Shown here piece by piece: positions 1 to 7,657 of a stretch of 30,188 nt of DNA. A model generated the notes under the pieces. The model was not told the origin of the DNA and made no database searches. It saw only the letters and a program-made list of their open reading frames with translations. Location: the NCBI GenBank assembly GCA_964425255.1, contig CAYRMV010000026.1, positions 1-30,188 on the forward strand, written 5' to 3'. The translations under genes were made by a program, and so were the position numbers. How positions within the stretch are numbered: the stretch's first letter is position 1; the number at the start of each line of letters is the position of its first letter. This DNA comes from CAYRMV01 sp964425255. GTDB lineage: Bacteria; Bacteroidota; Bacteroidia; Flavobacteriales_D; Crocinitomicaceae.

Positions 1-14
1 ATTTTGAATTAACC

Positions 15-88
15 AAAAAATAGCCCCGATTGAAGCGGCATCCTCCCGATTTTTTATCGGGAGATATAGTGGAAAGCGGGAAAAGCTT
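15..88 (-). repeat. Structured intergenic element, likely operon terminator
   Basis: The element begins just downstream of the sugar transferase stop codon. On the minus strand it has an outer CCCG/CGGG pair (77-80 with 25-28) enclosing a strong inner hairpin, CTCCCGAT/ATCGGGAG (43-50 with 56-63). It ends in GGGGCTA followed by six Ts, so in this orientation it has the form of a terminator. From memory, very similar blocks (GCCCCGATTGAAGCGGCATCC, then a variable hairpin, then GATATAGTGGAAAGCGGG) recur between genes in many Flavobacteria. I infer that it belongs to that repetitive or RNA family; I could not test this. The Rfam Flavo-1 RNA is one candidate identity. Confidence 0.55.
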
Positions 89-101
89 CTGAAAAAGAGA
101 A

Positions 102-698
102 TTATTTTTTACCGATCACTTTCAAAAAAGTCATCCACATAATTTGGATATCGGTTTTCAAATTGGGATTGTCGAGGTATTTTTGATTCAGGATTAGTTT
201 GGCTGGCATGATTTCATGGATGTAGGTTTCTTTCGGATTGGACGATTCACCTAAAATTCTGTTTTCGTCGAAATATTCGAGTGAAGCATAATCGGTAATT
301 CCGGGTTTTACTTCGAGGATTTTTGCTTGTTCAGGAGTATAATGATCCACATATTCGCGTGTTTCTGGTCTTGGTCCCACGATGCTCATTTCACCGCGAA
401 TTACATTCAAAAACTGCGGAAATTCATCTAGTTTGTATTTTCGAATGAAGTAGCCAACGCGCGTAATTCGGGGGTCACGCATTCCAACTGTGAGTGTTCC
501 CAGTCGATCAGAATCGGGTCTCATTGTTCTGAATTTGAACAAATAAAAGGATTTTCCAAATTGTCCAATTCGCTCTTGTCGGTAGAAAACACCTCCTTTT
601 GATTCGAGCAAAATACAGATAGAAAGAATAAATCCGAAAGGGAAAAAAACGGTTAAAATAGCGAACGAAACAACGATATCAAACAAACGCTTTGCCAT
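102..698 (-). CDS. PglC/WcaJ-type initiating sugar transferase
   Basis: This 198-residue protein is a bacterial sugar transferase (monotopic phosphoglycosyl transferase, small PglC-like form). The family moves a sugar-1-phosphate from a nucleotide sugar to undecaprenyl phosphate at the inner membrane and so starts glycan assembly. Visible features are the N-terminal KRLFD motif, one hydrophobic segment at about residues 8-31 (re-entrant helix in the family), FKFRTM at 54-59, the catalytic Asp-Glu pair D91/E92 in KLDEFPQ, and VGPRPE at 107-112. Its length matches the short PglC class rather than the long WbaP class. The ATG lies 6 bp after the stop of the aminotransferase gene, so the two are almost surely co-transcribed, as in pglE/pglC-type loci. 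The sugar substrate cannot be read from the sequence; a diacetamido sugar such as bacillosamine is plausible from the neighbour. Confidence 0.93.
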   Translation of the reverse strand: MAKRLFDIVVSFAILTVFFPFGFILSICILLESKGGVFYRQERIGQFGKSFYLFKFRTMRPDSDRLGTLTVGMRDPRITRVGYFIRKYKLDEFPQFLNVIRGEMSIVGPRPETREYVDHYTPEQAKILEVKPGITDYASLEYFDENRILGESSNPKETYIHEIMPAKLILNQKYLDNPNLKTDIQIMWMTFLKVIGKK

Positions 699-704
699 GA
701 TGGA

Positions 705-1916
705 TTAAGACAAGACTTGTTTTACTGCATTTTTTACCGCTTCAATGACCGTTTTCACTTGATCATCAGTCAAATCAAAGTAAACTGGCAAGGAAATTTC
801 GTTGTGGTATTTGTTCCATACTTCGGGATAGTCTTCCATTTTGTATCCACGTTTTTTATATGCTGTAAGTGTTGGAAGCGGTAAAAAATGAACATTCACA
901 GAAACATCTTGATCAAATATGGCTTGCATGATTGCATCGCGTTGCTGTTCGGTGCAATTCGCAATCCGCAAGAGGTACAAATGAAAATTCGATTTTCGTC
1001 TTTCGGTTGTGTGAGGAGGCAAAATAGCCCAAGATTCTGTATTAAAAGCAGTATCATACGCTTGAAAAATGGTTTTTCTGCGGTCTAAATTTTCGTGATA
1101 ACGATCCAATTCCACCAAACCAATGGCAGCCTGAATATCGGTCATGTTGCATTTGAAACCGGGTTCTTCCACGTCGTATCGCCAATTTCCTTTTTGGGTT
1201 TTTGCCAGTGCATCTTTGTTTTGTCCGTGTAAAATTAAGGTACAAAACTGCTTGTAAATTTCATCGTGATCAAACTGTTCGGGCAAATTGAACGTAATCG
1301 CTCCGCCTTCGGCCGTAGTTAAATTTTTAACTGCGTGAAATGAGAAGGTTGTAATATCCGTCATTGCCCCTGCTTGAATTCCATCGAGCGTTGCACCCAA
1401 ACTATGCGCTGCATCAGATATCACCAAAATTCGATTTAATTTTTGTTGATTTTCTGAATTTGCTTCGAATAAATTTTGAACCTCTGCAGCATTCACCAAG
1501 GCATTAATTTCGTCGTATTTACACGGAAATCCGGCAATATCAACCGCAATAATCGCTTTTGTTTTGGGAGTGATTGCCTGTTTTATTTTCTCGACGGAAA
1601 TATTAAAATCTTCGGGATCGATATCAACCATCACAGGAGTTGCACCAGCATGTACCACCACATTTGCACTCGCGCAATAGGTATATGCAGGAAGAATGAT
1701 TTCATCTCCTTCACCAATTCCCCACCAATGGAGTAAAACTTGCATGCCCATTGTCCAAGAATTAACAGCTACAGTCGTTTTGGAGCCACAATATGTGGTC
1801 AAATTTTTCTCAAACTGTTTGGTGCGTGGACCTGTTGTTATCCAACCACTTTTTAAAGCTGCTGTAACTTCATCAATAACCCTTTGATCGATACGAGGAG
1901 GAGAAAATGGAATCAT
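705..1916 (-). CDS. DegT/DnrJ/EryC1/StrS aminotransferase
   Basis: This 403-residue PLP enzyme belongs to the sugar aminotransferase (SAT) family, which aminates nucleotide-linked keto-sugars to give amino sugars for glycans. The family signature is clear: SGWITTGP near residue 23, PAYTYCASA at 76-84, ISDAAHSLGA with D168 and H171 contacting PLP, and SFHAVKN, where K197 should form the Schiff base, followed by TAEGGAI. A roughly 20-residue stretch at 145-162 before ISDAAH (rich in N, E and Q) looks like a short insertion. The gene is followed 6 bp later by the initiating sugar transferase, the arrangement of PglE-PglC loci. I infer a UDP-4-keto-sugar or similar substrate; a role in a 3-amino sugar is also possible. 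A TACCTTCG box lies 20 bp upstream of the ATG. Confidence 0.92.
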   Translation of the reverse strand: MIPFSPPRIDQRVIDEVTAALKSGWITTGPRTKQFEKNLTTYCGSKTTVAVNSWTMGMQVLLHWWGIGEGDEIILPAYTYCASANVVVHAGATPVMVDIDPEDFNISVEKIKQAITPKTKAIIAVDIAGFPCKYDEINALVNAAEVQNLFEANSENQQKLNRILVISDAAHSLGATLDGIQAGAMTDITTFSFHAVKNLTTAEGGAITFNLPEQFDHDEIYKQFCTLILHGQNKDALAKTQKGNWRYDVEEPGFKCNMTDIQAAIGLVELDRYHENLDRRKTIFQAYDTAFNTESWAILPPHTTERRKSNFHLYLLRIANCTEQQRDAIMQAIFDQDVSVNVHFLPLPTLTAYKKRGYKMEDYPEVWNKYHNEISLPVYFDLTDDQVKTVIEAVKNAVKQVLS

Positions 1917-1935
1917 TGTTTTTTCTTTTGAAATG

Positions 1936-1943
1936 CGAAGGTA
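1936..1943 (-). promoter_or_regulatory. Possible promoter -7 box (TACCTTCG)
   Basis: On the minus strand TACCTTCG fits the Bacteroidota -7 consensus TAnnTTTG with one change and lies about 20 bp before the aminotransferase ATG. No TTG (-33) was found at the normal spacing, so this is only a candidate. Confidence 0.3.
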
Positions 1944-1954
1944 GCAAAAAACCC

Positions 1955-2791
1955 TTATTTCGAGATAATCAAGAATGTAGCAATTAAAGCAATTCCAACT
2001 CCTATGGCAACGAATATGCGAGTTAGTGAATTTTTATTGGATTTTGTTTTTTCATCAGTATGGGATGAAGATTCATTATTTTCTACTGTTTCGTTTGTGG
2101 AAGTAGGTGAATCAGGTGTTGAGGTGGAAGTTTGTTGTTGTTTAGCAAGTTCTTTTGCTTTTTCACGTTTTGCTTTTCTTTTTTGTTGTCCTTCGTAGGA
2201 GGGAGCGATGAGAGCGGCTAAAAGAAAAATCAATAGACAAGCAGCAATAACCGCAAAAACAACTAAGCCCACAATACGAGTAATGCCTTCTATTAGTGTA
2301 TGTTCTTCATGATATAATTTGTAAAGAATGACAGAAAATATCAGTGATGCAAGTAAAAACAATAGAGATAATAAAATGATCATACCGGTTTTTTCAACAG
2401 CCAACCACTTGGGTTTTGGTTTTGTCGATTTTTTTAGCTCTTCTTGAACGAATTTTTTGACCCAATCTGATTTTGTTTTAGATTTAATGATTGATGAAAT
2501 TGGATTCGAAGGGTTAGTTTTTTCTTCCGATTGATTTTCGTTGGAATGGATAACTTGATTGATTGAATCTTTTCGTATTTCAGGAGTTTCAACTGGCGAA
2601 GTCTCTTCATTGGATTGCTCGAATGAAAGATCATTTTGAATTTGCTCTTCGTTAAGTAGTTTGTTTGCAGGTTTGCTATGCGATTTGTTCCACGTGATGT
2701 GCCAACCGGAGCGATGAACGCGCTTTTGTACAGTACATTGTGAAAAAAGTACGAGCGAAAGAAGCAAGAAAAAAAAAGTATGTTTAGGCAT
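1955..2791 (-). CDS. Lipoprotein-like protein with three membrane segments, unknown function
   Basis: I do not recognise a named family. The 278-residue protein starts with a hydrophobic segment ending in LVLFSQC, a lipobox with Cys at residue 19, followed by QKRVHRSGWH. I recall a similar KR-x-H-x-x-G-[WY]-H pattern after the lipobox in many Bacteroidota proteins. Then come a polar Ser/Glu/Asn-rich stretch, two adjacent hydrophobic segments (about 135-160 and 165-198), a Lys- and Ala-rich piece, a Ser/Thr/Asn/Glu-rich linker and a final hydrophobic helix ending in LIISK. A lipobox combined with several transmembrane helices is unusual. The ATG at 2791 is preferred over an upstream TTG. It lies 53 bp after the GT2 stop on the same strand, inside the glycan operon. 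A role in polysaccharide assembly is only guilt by association. Confidence 0.7.
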   Translation of the reverse strand: MPKHTFFFLLLSLVLFSQCTVQKRVHRSGWHITWNKSHSKPANKLLNEEQIQNDLSFEQSNEETSPVETPEIRKDSINQVIHSNENQSEEKTNPSNPISSIIKSKTKSDWVKKFVQEELKKSTKPKPKWLAVEKTGMIILLSLLFLLASLIFSVILYKLYHEEHTLIEGITRIVGLVVFAVIAACLLIFLLAALIAPSYEGQQKRKAKREKAKELAKQQQTSTSTPDSPTSTNETVENNESSSHTDEKTKSNKNSLTRIFVAIGVGIALIATFLIISK

Positions 2792-2844
2792 AAGCAAGTA
2801 TTTTAATACATAACGTAAAGAAAACGAAATACGTTTGGTTTGAT

Positions 2845-3873
2845 TTATCTCGAAAGGCGTTTTTGTTTATCAGAAGGTTTTCGTTTAAAAAGTAAAAAAT
2901 CATTCATGCCTTTTAGATAGCCTAATCCATAGCTAATATGTAATAATGGAAAAGTTATCCAAATTTTTATTGCTTTGATCCAATCTTTCAGTTCGAAAGA
3001 AATACTTTTAAAAGAGAAGTACAATCCAAGGAGAAGATATAACCAAAAAGGCCAAGAGCCAATCCAACGAATCGAAGGAAACAATATGGTTGATAAAACC
3101 AACAACGAAAGATAGGCTGTAAATGCTGGTGGAATCAATTGACGGTATGTTGTCACTGTTTGATGTTTTTGGTTTACAAAAACTTTCCAGTATCCATATT
3201 GAAAAAACTGGCGCCATAACCCCGAATAGTTTCCTCGGACATAATACTTCAGTGATATGGAAGATTCATAAAATATTTTCCCACCTGCTTGAGAAACTCT
3301 GAAATTAAAGTCATCGTCTTGATTGCGAATTAATTCTTCATCAAAGTAGCCTATTTTATCAAAAACCCAAGCTGGATACATCGGACTCGTAACAGTATCG
3401 GTAAACCCTGATTTTTCCAAGGTTCTGAAATTCCCCAGTCCCATACCAAATGCAGTTGACATGGCAATGGAAATGATTTCACCGGTTGGATTGATGAATT
3501 CATTGATGATTTTCCCACCAACGCACCAAACAGAAGGATCTTTTTCGATGATTTCAATACACGATTGCAAGTAGTTTTTACTTAACACGTGACGAGCTCC
3601 AACAATTTGATAAAAATCTGCTGAGCGTGCATGAATACCTAGATTAAACGCGTAAGGCGTGAGTTTTTTGCTGTTGTCAATAAGATGAAGCGAATCAAAT
3701 TCCAGTTGAAGTCGTTCGATTTCGTTGCGTGTACCATCATCACTCATTCCATCGACAATGAAAACGGAGCACGAATAATTTTCTGGAAGAGTACAGGCAT
3801 AGATTGCTCGTATTGTTTCTTCAATAAAAAGACGTTCGTTGCGACAAGGGACTACAATGGAAATTTGCTTCAT
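2845..3873 (-). CDS. Family 2 glycosyltransferase with C-terminal membrane segments
   Basis: This 342-residue protein is a GT-A fold glycosyltransferase (GT2, resembling the ExoA-type succinoglycan enzymes), expected to add a sugar to a lipid-linked glycan on the cytoplasmic face of the inner membrane. The N-terminus ISIVVPCRNE (4-13) and VDGMSDDGT (40-48) form the nucleotide-sugar site. NQDDDFNFR (184-192) matches the acceptor/base region, and GLWRQFFQYGYWK (218-230) matches the conserved downstream segment. Hydrophobic segments follow at about 247-290 and near 308-325. The usual DAH/DxD metal site near residue 92 appears here as VGARH, without the Asp. The start overlaps the ligase stop by 4 bp (ATGA), which indicates translational coupling. 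Substrate unknown. Confidence 0.88.
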   Translation of the reverse strand: MKQISIVVPCRNERLFIEETIRAIYACTLPENYSCSVFIVDGMSDDGTRNEIERLQLEFDSLHLIDNSKKLTPYAFNLGIHARSADFYQIVGARHVLSKNYLQSCIEIIEKDPSVWCVGGKIINEFINPTGEIISIAMSTAFGMGLGNFRTLEKSGFTDTVTSPMYPAWVFDKIGYFDEELIRNQDDDFNFRVSQAGGKIFYESSISLKYYVRGNYSGLWRQFFQYGYWKVFVNQKHQTVTTYRQLIPPAFTAYLSLLVLSTILFPSIRWIGSWPFWLYLLLGLYFSFKSISFELKDWIKAIKIWITFPLLHISYGLGYLKGMNDFLLFKRKPSDKQKRLSR

Positions 3874-5111
3874 GATTCAGAAATAAACTTTGTTGGTGTG
3901 AAAAACAAAAATAAGAAGAAGGCAACAAAGGGAGCAGTACCACCACCATCCATCAAGTCATAGCCACCAGCAGCCAATAAAACAGTCACTAATATGGCTA
4001 ATCGACCAATTTCTAGATTTTTATAGGTTATTCGGATCCAATAAAAAAAGAGATAAATAAAAAAGCAAAATCCGAATACACCATATTTAACTAGTGTTCG
4101 AAGGTATTGATTGTGTGGCGCTGTCTCTTCTCTCAGGTTACAAGATTGATTCTTTTTTTTATAAACTTTCACCATCTCGTCGCGCCAATCTCCTGTACCG
4201 ACACCCAACAATGGATGTGTTTTAATTACTTCAAGGCTTGCTCTGATGGCATTGAATCTCAGAGAAGTAGATGAGTTGCACTCGTCATACGTGATCAGGT
4301 GTTCTTGTTGAGATTCTTCGCTTTTCAAAGTCACTTGTACAGCATTTGATTCTGAAATTGCGGATTCAAATCTTCCCTGAAAAGGAGGGAGAAGCATCCA
4401 CGCCATCGAAACTATACCGATCAAAAGCAGGTTCCATTTCAACTTATTCTTCCAGTGGAAAAATAGGTAAATGAAAATGGAAAGAAAATGAGCTAGAATC
4501 AATATGCGACTTTGTTGTAGTAAAAGGCAAAGCGAGAAACCGAGTGCAATCCACAACCAAATTCTTCGATTCTTTCGTTCTTGGGATTTTAACATGAAAT
4601 CGAACGAAAGTAGTATTGCCAATAAATTAAAGATTGAATACGTATTGGTGTCGTAGATAAATTGAGTGTAAAAGAACACTGTTAAATCACCCGATTGAAC
4701 GAATAACCAAAGCGATTTAAAAATACTGAATAAGAAAAATGAACCTAGAGCAAGTAAAAAAGTATAGGAAGTAAAATTCCTTGTATTTACATGCAACTTT
4801 CGCGAAGAAATCAAGAATAAATAGAGAAAGAAAGGGAGAATCCTACTTATATCTTCCCAACCTTTGTGCGTGTTTTGCGTGTAGGTCATTCCAAGAAGTG
4901 CCAAGCTAAAAGGGATACTTGAAATCCAAAACGAAGGCGCTTTGAGTATGCTCCAAGAAATGGTCTTGTTTTTGAGTTCTACCAACCAAGCGAGGACCAA
5001 TAAAGCCAGCCCAAACGGTACCATCCGAATAGATAAAACGGTGATTGCATTGATACATACTGCTAAATCAATCCAAGAGAGTGCACGAATTGATTGAGAC
5101 CACTTTGTCAT
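3870..5111 (-). CDS. O-antigen ligase/polymerase family membrane protein (Wzy_C)
   Basis: A polytopic membrane protein of about 413 residues with many hydrophobic helices and the O-antigen ligase (PF04932-like) signature: HPLLGVGTGDWRD followed by a periplasmic loop with TAPHNQYL and LVKYGVFGF. Members either join O-antigen to lipid A core (WaaL) or polymerise repeat units (Wzy); sequence reading cannot separate the two. I chose the ATG at 5111 because the longer reading (from 5186) overlaps the upstream GT4 gene and has a charged leader before the first helix. The stop overlaps the GT2 start. A second protein of this family lies on the plus strand at 11509, so one may be the ligase and the other the polymerase. 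Confidence 0.88.
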   Translation of the reverse strand: MTKWSQSIRALSWIDLAVCINAITVLSIRMVPFGLALLVLAWLVELKNKTISWSILKAPSFWISSIPFSLALLGMTYTQNTHKGWEDISRILPFFLYLFLISSRKLHVNTRNFTSYTFLLALGSFFLFSIFKSLWLFVQSGDLTVFFYTQFIYDTNTYSIFNLLAILLSFDFMLKSQERKNRRIWLWIALGFSLCLLLQQSRILILAHFLSIFIYLFFHWKNKLKWNLLLIGIVSMAWMLLPPFQGRFESAISESNAVQVTLKSEESQQEHLITYDECNSSTSLRFNAIRASLEVIKTHPLLGVGTGDWRDEMVKVYKKKNQSCNLREETAPHNQYLRTLVKYGVFGFCFFIYLFFYWIRITYKNLEIGRLAILVTVLLAAGGYDLMDGGGTAPFVAFFLFLFFTPTKFISES

Positions 5112-5123
5112 ACTTTTTTGAAA

Positions 5124-5131
5124 CGAAGGTA
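5124..5131 (-). promoter_or_regulatory. Possible promoter -7 box (TACCTTCG)
   Basis: TACCTTCG on the minus strand, 12 bp before the ligase ATG at 5111. It is the same octamer as at 1936 and 17859. It lies between the GT4 stop and the ligase start, so it would be an internal operon promoter. No proper -33 TTG was seen. Confidence 0.25.
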
Positions 5132-5148
5132 CACAATTCTGTAAAAAA

Positions 5149-6273
5149 TCAGTTCTTTTTCTCAAGGAGTACTTGATAAACACCAATCAACTTTTTTGCT
5201 TCAGCATCCCAATTGTATTTTTCGAGAACTTGCTTGCGTCCACGTAATCCCATTTCTTTTGCTTCTTCTGGATGATCGAGTAAATGGTTAACGGCTTGGG
5301 CAATTTCTTTTGGGTTTTCTGGATTGACACACAATCCACAGGCGTTTGTCAGGATAATTTCTTTCCATAAAGGAAAAAAAGAACCAACAACGGGAATCCC
5401 AGCACTCATGTATTCAAACATTTTGTTGGGTTGTGCGTCGACATGGTTTGGGAGCGGCAGAAAAGTAACAAGGCCAACTTTAGCGTTTGCCATGATCTGA
5501 TTTGTTTCCTGTCGAGAAACAAAGCCATGTTCCTGAACATTTTTCCATCCCGTTTTGCTTTGTAGTACTTCCTGAAAAGAAGCAGGAGAGTATTTTCCTG
5601 CAATGTGCAAAGTAGTATTCGGAATGTATTCCATTGCTTCGACGATTTGTTCCAATCCTCGGATTTGAGTCAAACCTCCCGTGTAACAAATACTTTGATT
5701 TTTCTCTTCCCAACTAGTCAATTCTGTAAGTTCAGACAAAAGTGGAAAGTTGTTGATATCCAATGAATTTGGGTTTACTTTCGAGAATCGATCGCAAATA
5801 AAAGGTGTTGCAGTGAGTATGTAATCAAGTCGTTTTGCAATGAAGTCTTCAAATTTTCGAAAACTAAACGAGGCTGATTTTCTCAGGTATTTGTTAATCC
5901 AGTATTTTCCCAAAATTTGTTTTGGAAGATCCTCATGCGCATCATAGATCACTTTTTTTCCTTTTCGTTTCAGTTTCCATGCATAAGGAAGAAGTTCGGG
6001 ATCGTGAAAATGGTAAATGTCAGCATCAAGCTCTTTGGCTTTTTGGTAAACTGCTTTTGTTGTTTTCCACATCCGGGAGAAACGACCTGTTGCTTCGGAA
6101 GGTGCATTGACAATGTGAACGCCTTTTTCCATTCGATCTGTCGTATTGGCAGCAACGAGATACACCTCAAATCCTGCTTCTGCAAGCGAGACACATTCTT
6201 TGTGAAAGATGCGTACATCATCTGAAGGATGAGCAGAGGTGAAATGGCATATTTTTGGTTTTTGGTTTTGCAT
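5149..6273 (-). CDS. Family 4 glycosyltransferase
   Basis: A GT-B fold glycosyltransferase (GT4) of 374 residues. It begins KPKICHFTSAHPSDDVRIF, typical of a family subset found in Bacteroidota glycan loci. The N-terminal Rossmann half includes YHFHDPELL, and the C-terminal half has ICYTGGLTQIRG (nucleotide-sugar domain), QPNKMFEYMSAGIPVVGS and a terminal RGRKQVLEKYNWD segment. It should transfer a sugar from a nucleotide donor to the lipid-linked glycan in the cytoplasm; donor and linkage are unknown. The ATG at 6273 is 1 bp after the hisF2 stop. The longer reading from 6303 would run into hisF2 and adds ten residues before the conserved start, so 6273 is preferred. Confidence 0.92.
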   Translation of the reverse strand: MQNQKPKICHFTSAHPSDDVRIFHKECVSLAEAGFEVYLVAANTTDRMEKGVHIVNAPSEATGRFSRMWKTTKAVYQKAKELDADIYHFHDPELLPYAWKLKRKGKKVIYDAHEDLPKQILGKYWINKYLRKSASFSFRKFEDFIAKRLDYILTATPFICDRFSKVNPNSLDINNFPLLSELTELTSWEEKNQSICYTGGLTQIRGLEQIVEAMEYIPNTTLHIAGKYSPASFQEVLQSKTGWKNVQEHGFVSRQETNQIMANAKVGLVTFLPLPNHVDAQPNKMFEYMSAGIPVVGSFFPLWKEIILTNACGLCVNPENPKEIAQAVNHLLDHPEEAKEMGLRGRKQVLEKYNWDAEAKKLIGVYQVLLEKKN

Positions 6274-6274
6274 G

Positions 6275-7039
6275 TTAGTATTGGATAATTTTTCTAATTT
6301 CATCCTGTGATGGATAACTAATTAAAACTGCCCTGTGTTTTCCATGAAAAACAAACATACTTCCAGCTGCAACTGCTGAGGCACCTGATTCATGAACAGC
6401 CTTTTCGAAGTCAGAAATTGAACCAGCTCCTCCACAAGCTATGACAGGCATTGTTACAACATCTGTGATTTTTTTAATTAGCGTATGATCATATCCTTTC
6501 TGAGTTCCATCTCTATCAATGGAATTTATCATCAATTCACCAATACGAATATCGTCCAATTTTTTAGCAAATTGAATTGGATCGAGTTTTGTGTTTTGAG
6601 TCCCACCATGGGAGTAAATTTCATAGTTTCCCCAAAAATTCTTTTTTACGTCTAAAGCAACTCCAATGGTCGAACTACCGAATTTATCAACGGCTTCTTT
6701 TAAAAAATCTGGATTTGATACAGCAATAGTATTTAAAATTACTTTTTCGACACCCAATTTTAGTATTTTTTCAATGTCTTCAATAGATCGAATTCCCCCA
6801 CCGTAAGCAAGAGGCATGAAGCATTCTTGAGCTACTTCTGCCAAAAATTCAAACGGAATCGATTTGTTTTCTTTGGTTGCCAAAATATCCAAGAAAATCA
6901 GTTCATCAACTTCTTTGTCGTTGAAAATTTTTACGGCATTCAAAGGGTCTCCAATGTATTTGGGATCTTTAAATTGCGTGGTTTTGACTAAACCAGCATT
7001 TTTAAGCAACAAAACAGGAATTACTCGGGTGATAGACAT
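6275..7039 (-). CDS. hisF2: HisF2/WbuZ-type acetamidino-sugar modification protein
   Basis: A 254-residue TIM-barrel homologue of the cyclase subunit of imidazole glycerol phosphate synthase. It is placed in the acetamidino branch (HisF2 of Pseudomonas, WbuZ of E. coli) for three reasons. It lies in a glycan operon directly between HisH2 and a glycosyltransferase, no other his gene is present, and its N-terminus reads RVIPVLLLKNAGLVKT instead of the ACLDVKDG of true HisF. The catalytic Asp11 of HisF is Leu11 here, while Asp130 is kept (VALDVK). Phosphate-binding turns AYGGGIRS and ACGGAGS are present. In characterised systems the WbpG/HisH2/HisF2 trio is needed to turn an N-acetyl or amino group on a sugar into an acetamidino group, with ammonia from HisH2. 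The start abuts the hisH2 stop (TAA then ATG). Confidence 0.9.
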   Translation of the reverse strand: MSITRVIPVLLLKNAGLVKTTQFKDPKYIGDPLNAVKIFNDKEVDELIFLDILATKENKSIPFEFLAEVAQECFMPLAYGGGIRSIEDIEKILKLGVEKVILNTIAVSNPDFLKEAVDKFGSSTIGVALDVKKNFWGNYEIYSHGGTQNTKLDPIQFAKKLDDIRIGELMINSIDRDGTQKGYDHTLIKKITDVVTMPVIACGGAGSISDFEKAVHESGASAVAAGSMFVFHGKHRAVLISYPSQDEIRKIIQY

Positions 7040-7657
7040 TTAATAATTTTCAATAAAATTTTTCAACATTTTCATTCCGTATGAATGACTTTTTTCAGGG
7101 TGAAATTGTACGCCAATGATGTTTTTGTGTTCAAACGCAGCTACAAAAGGATGGATGTATTCTGCTTCCAGCAACACATTGTTCTCAGAAGAACATGAAA
7201 CGTAATAAGCATGAACAAAGTAAAACTTAGCAGATTCTGTTTGCTGTTGGATGAGATTTGATTCTTTTTTTTGTGTAACATACTCCCAACCCATGTGTGG
7301 AATCGTATATCGTTTTCCACCCTCAGGGAGAATAAATTTTCGGGTTTCAGCATCAATCCACCCCAATCCAGGAAGAATTCCTTCTTCGCTATTTTTTGTC
7401 ATTAGTTGCATTCCAAGGCAAATACCAAGAACTGGAATTTCATCTTCCAAAACGCGTTTATTCAGGATAGGGAGAAGATTCAATTCTTCGATGTTTTTCA
7501 TGCCTGTATCAAATGAGCCTACACCAGGAAGAATCAGTTTTTCTGCCGTTGCGATGACATCTATATCAGAAGAGATACAGGATTCGACACCAATTTTTTT
7601 AAGCATATTTTTAATTGAACCTAGATTTCCTAGTCCATAGTCAACAATTGTAACCAT
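7040..7657 (-). CDS. hisH2: HisH2-type glutamine amidotransferase of acetamidino-sugar synthesis
   Basis: A 205-residue class I glutamine amidotransferase. It starts VTIVDYGLGNLGSI, the usual HisH opening, and keeps the full triad: nucleophile C80 in LGICLGMQLM, and H186 and E188 in QFHPEKS. It should hydrolyse glutamine and pass ammonia to its partner. Because it sits between WbpG and HisF2 with zero spacing on both sides (TAA-ATG at each junction), I read it as the WbuY/HisH2 subunit for sugar acetamidino formation rather than part of histidine synthesis. It acts in the cytoplasm. Length is normal for the family. Confidence 0.9.
   Translation of the reverse strand: MVTIVDYGLGNLGSIKNMLKKIGVESCISSDIDVIATAEKLILPGVGSFDTGMKNIEELNLLPILNKRVLEDEIPVLGICLGMQLMTKNSEEGILPGLGWIDAETRKFILPEGGKRYTIPHMGWEYVTQKKESNLIQQQTESAKFYFVHAYYVSCSSENNVLLEAEYIHPFVAAFEHKNIIGVQFHPEKSHSYGMKMLKNFIENY

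Noticed and set aside
6275..7657. HisF and HisH as part of a histidine biosynthesis operon
   Set aside because: No other his gene is present, the pair is fused in order with WbpG and glycosyltransferases, and HisF lacks Asp11.
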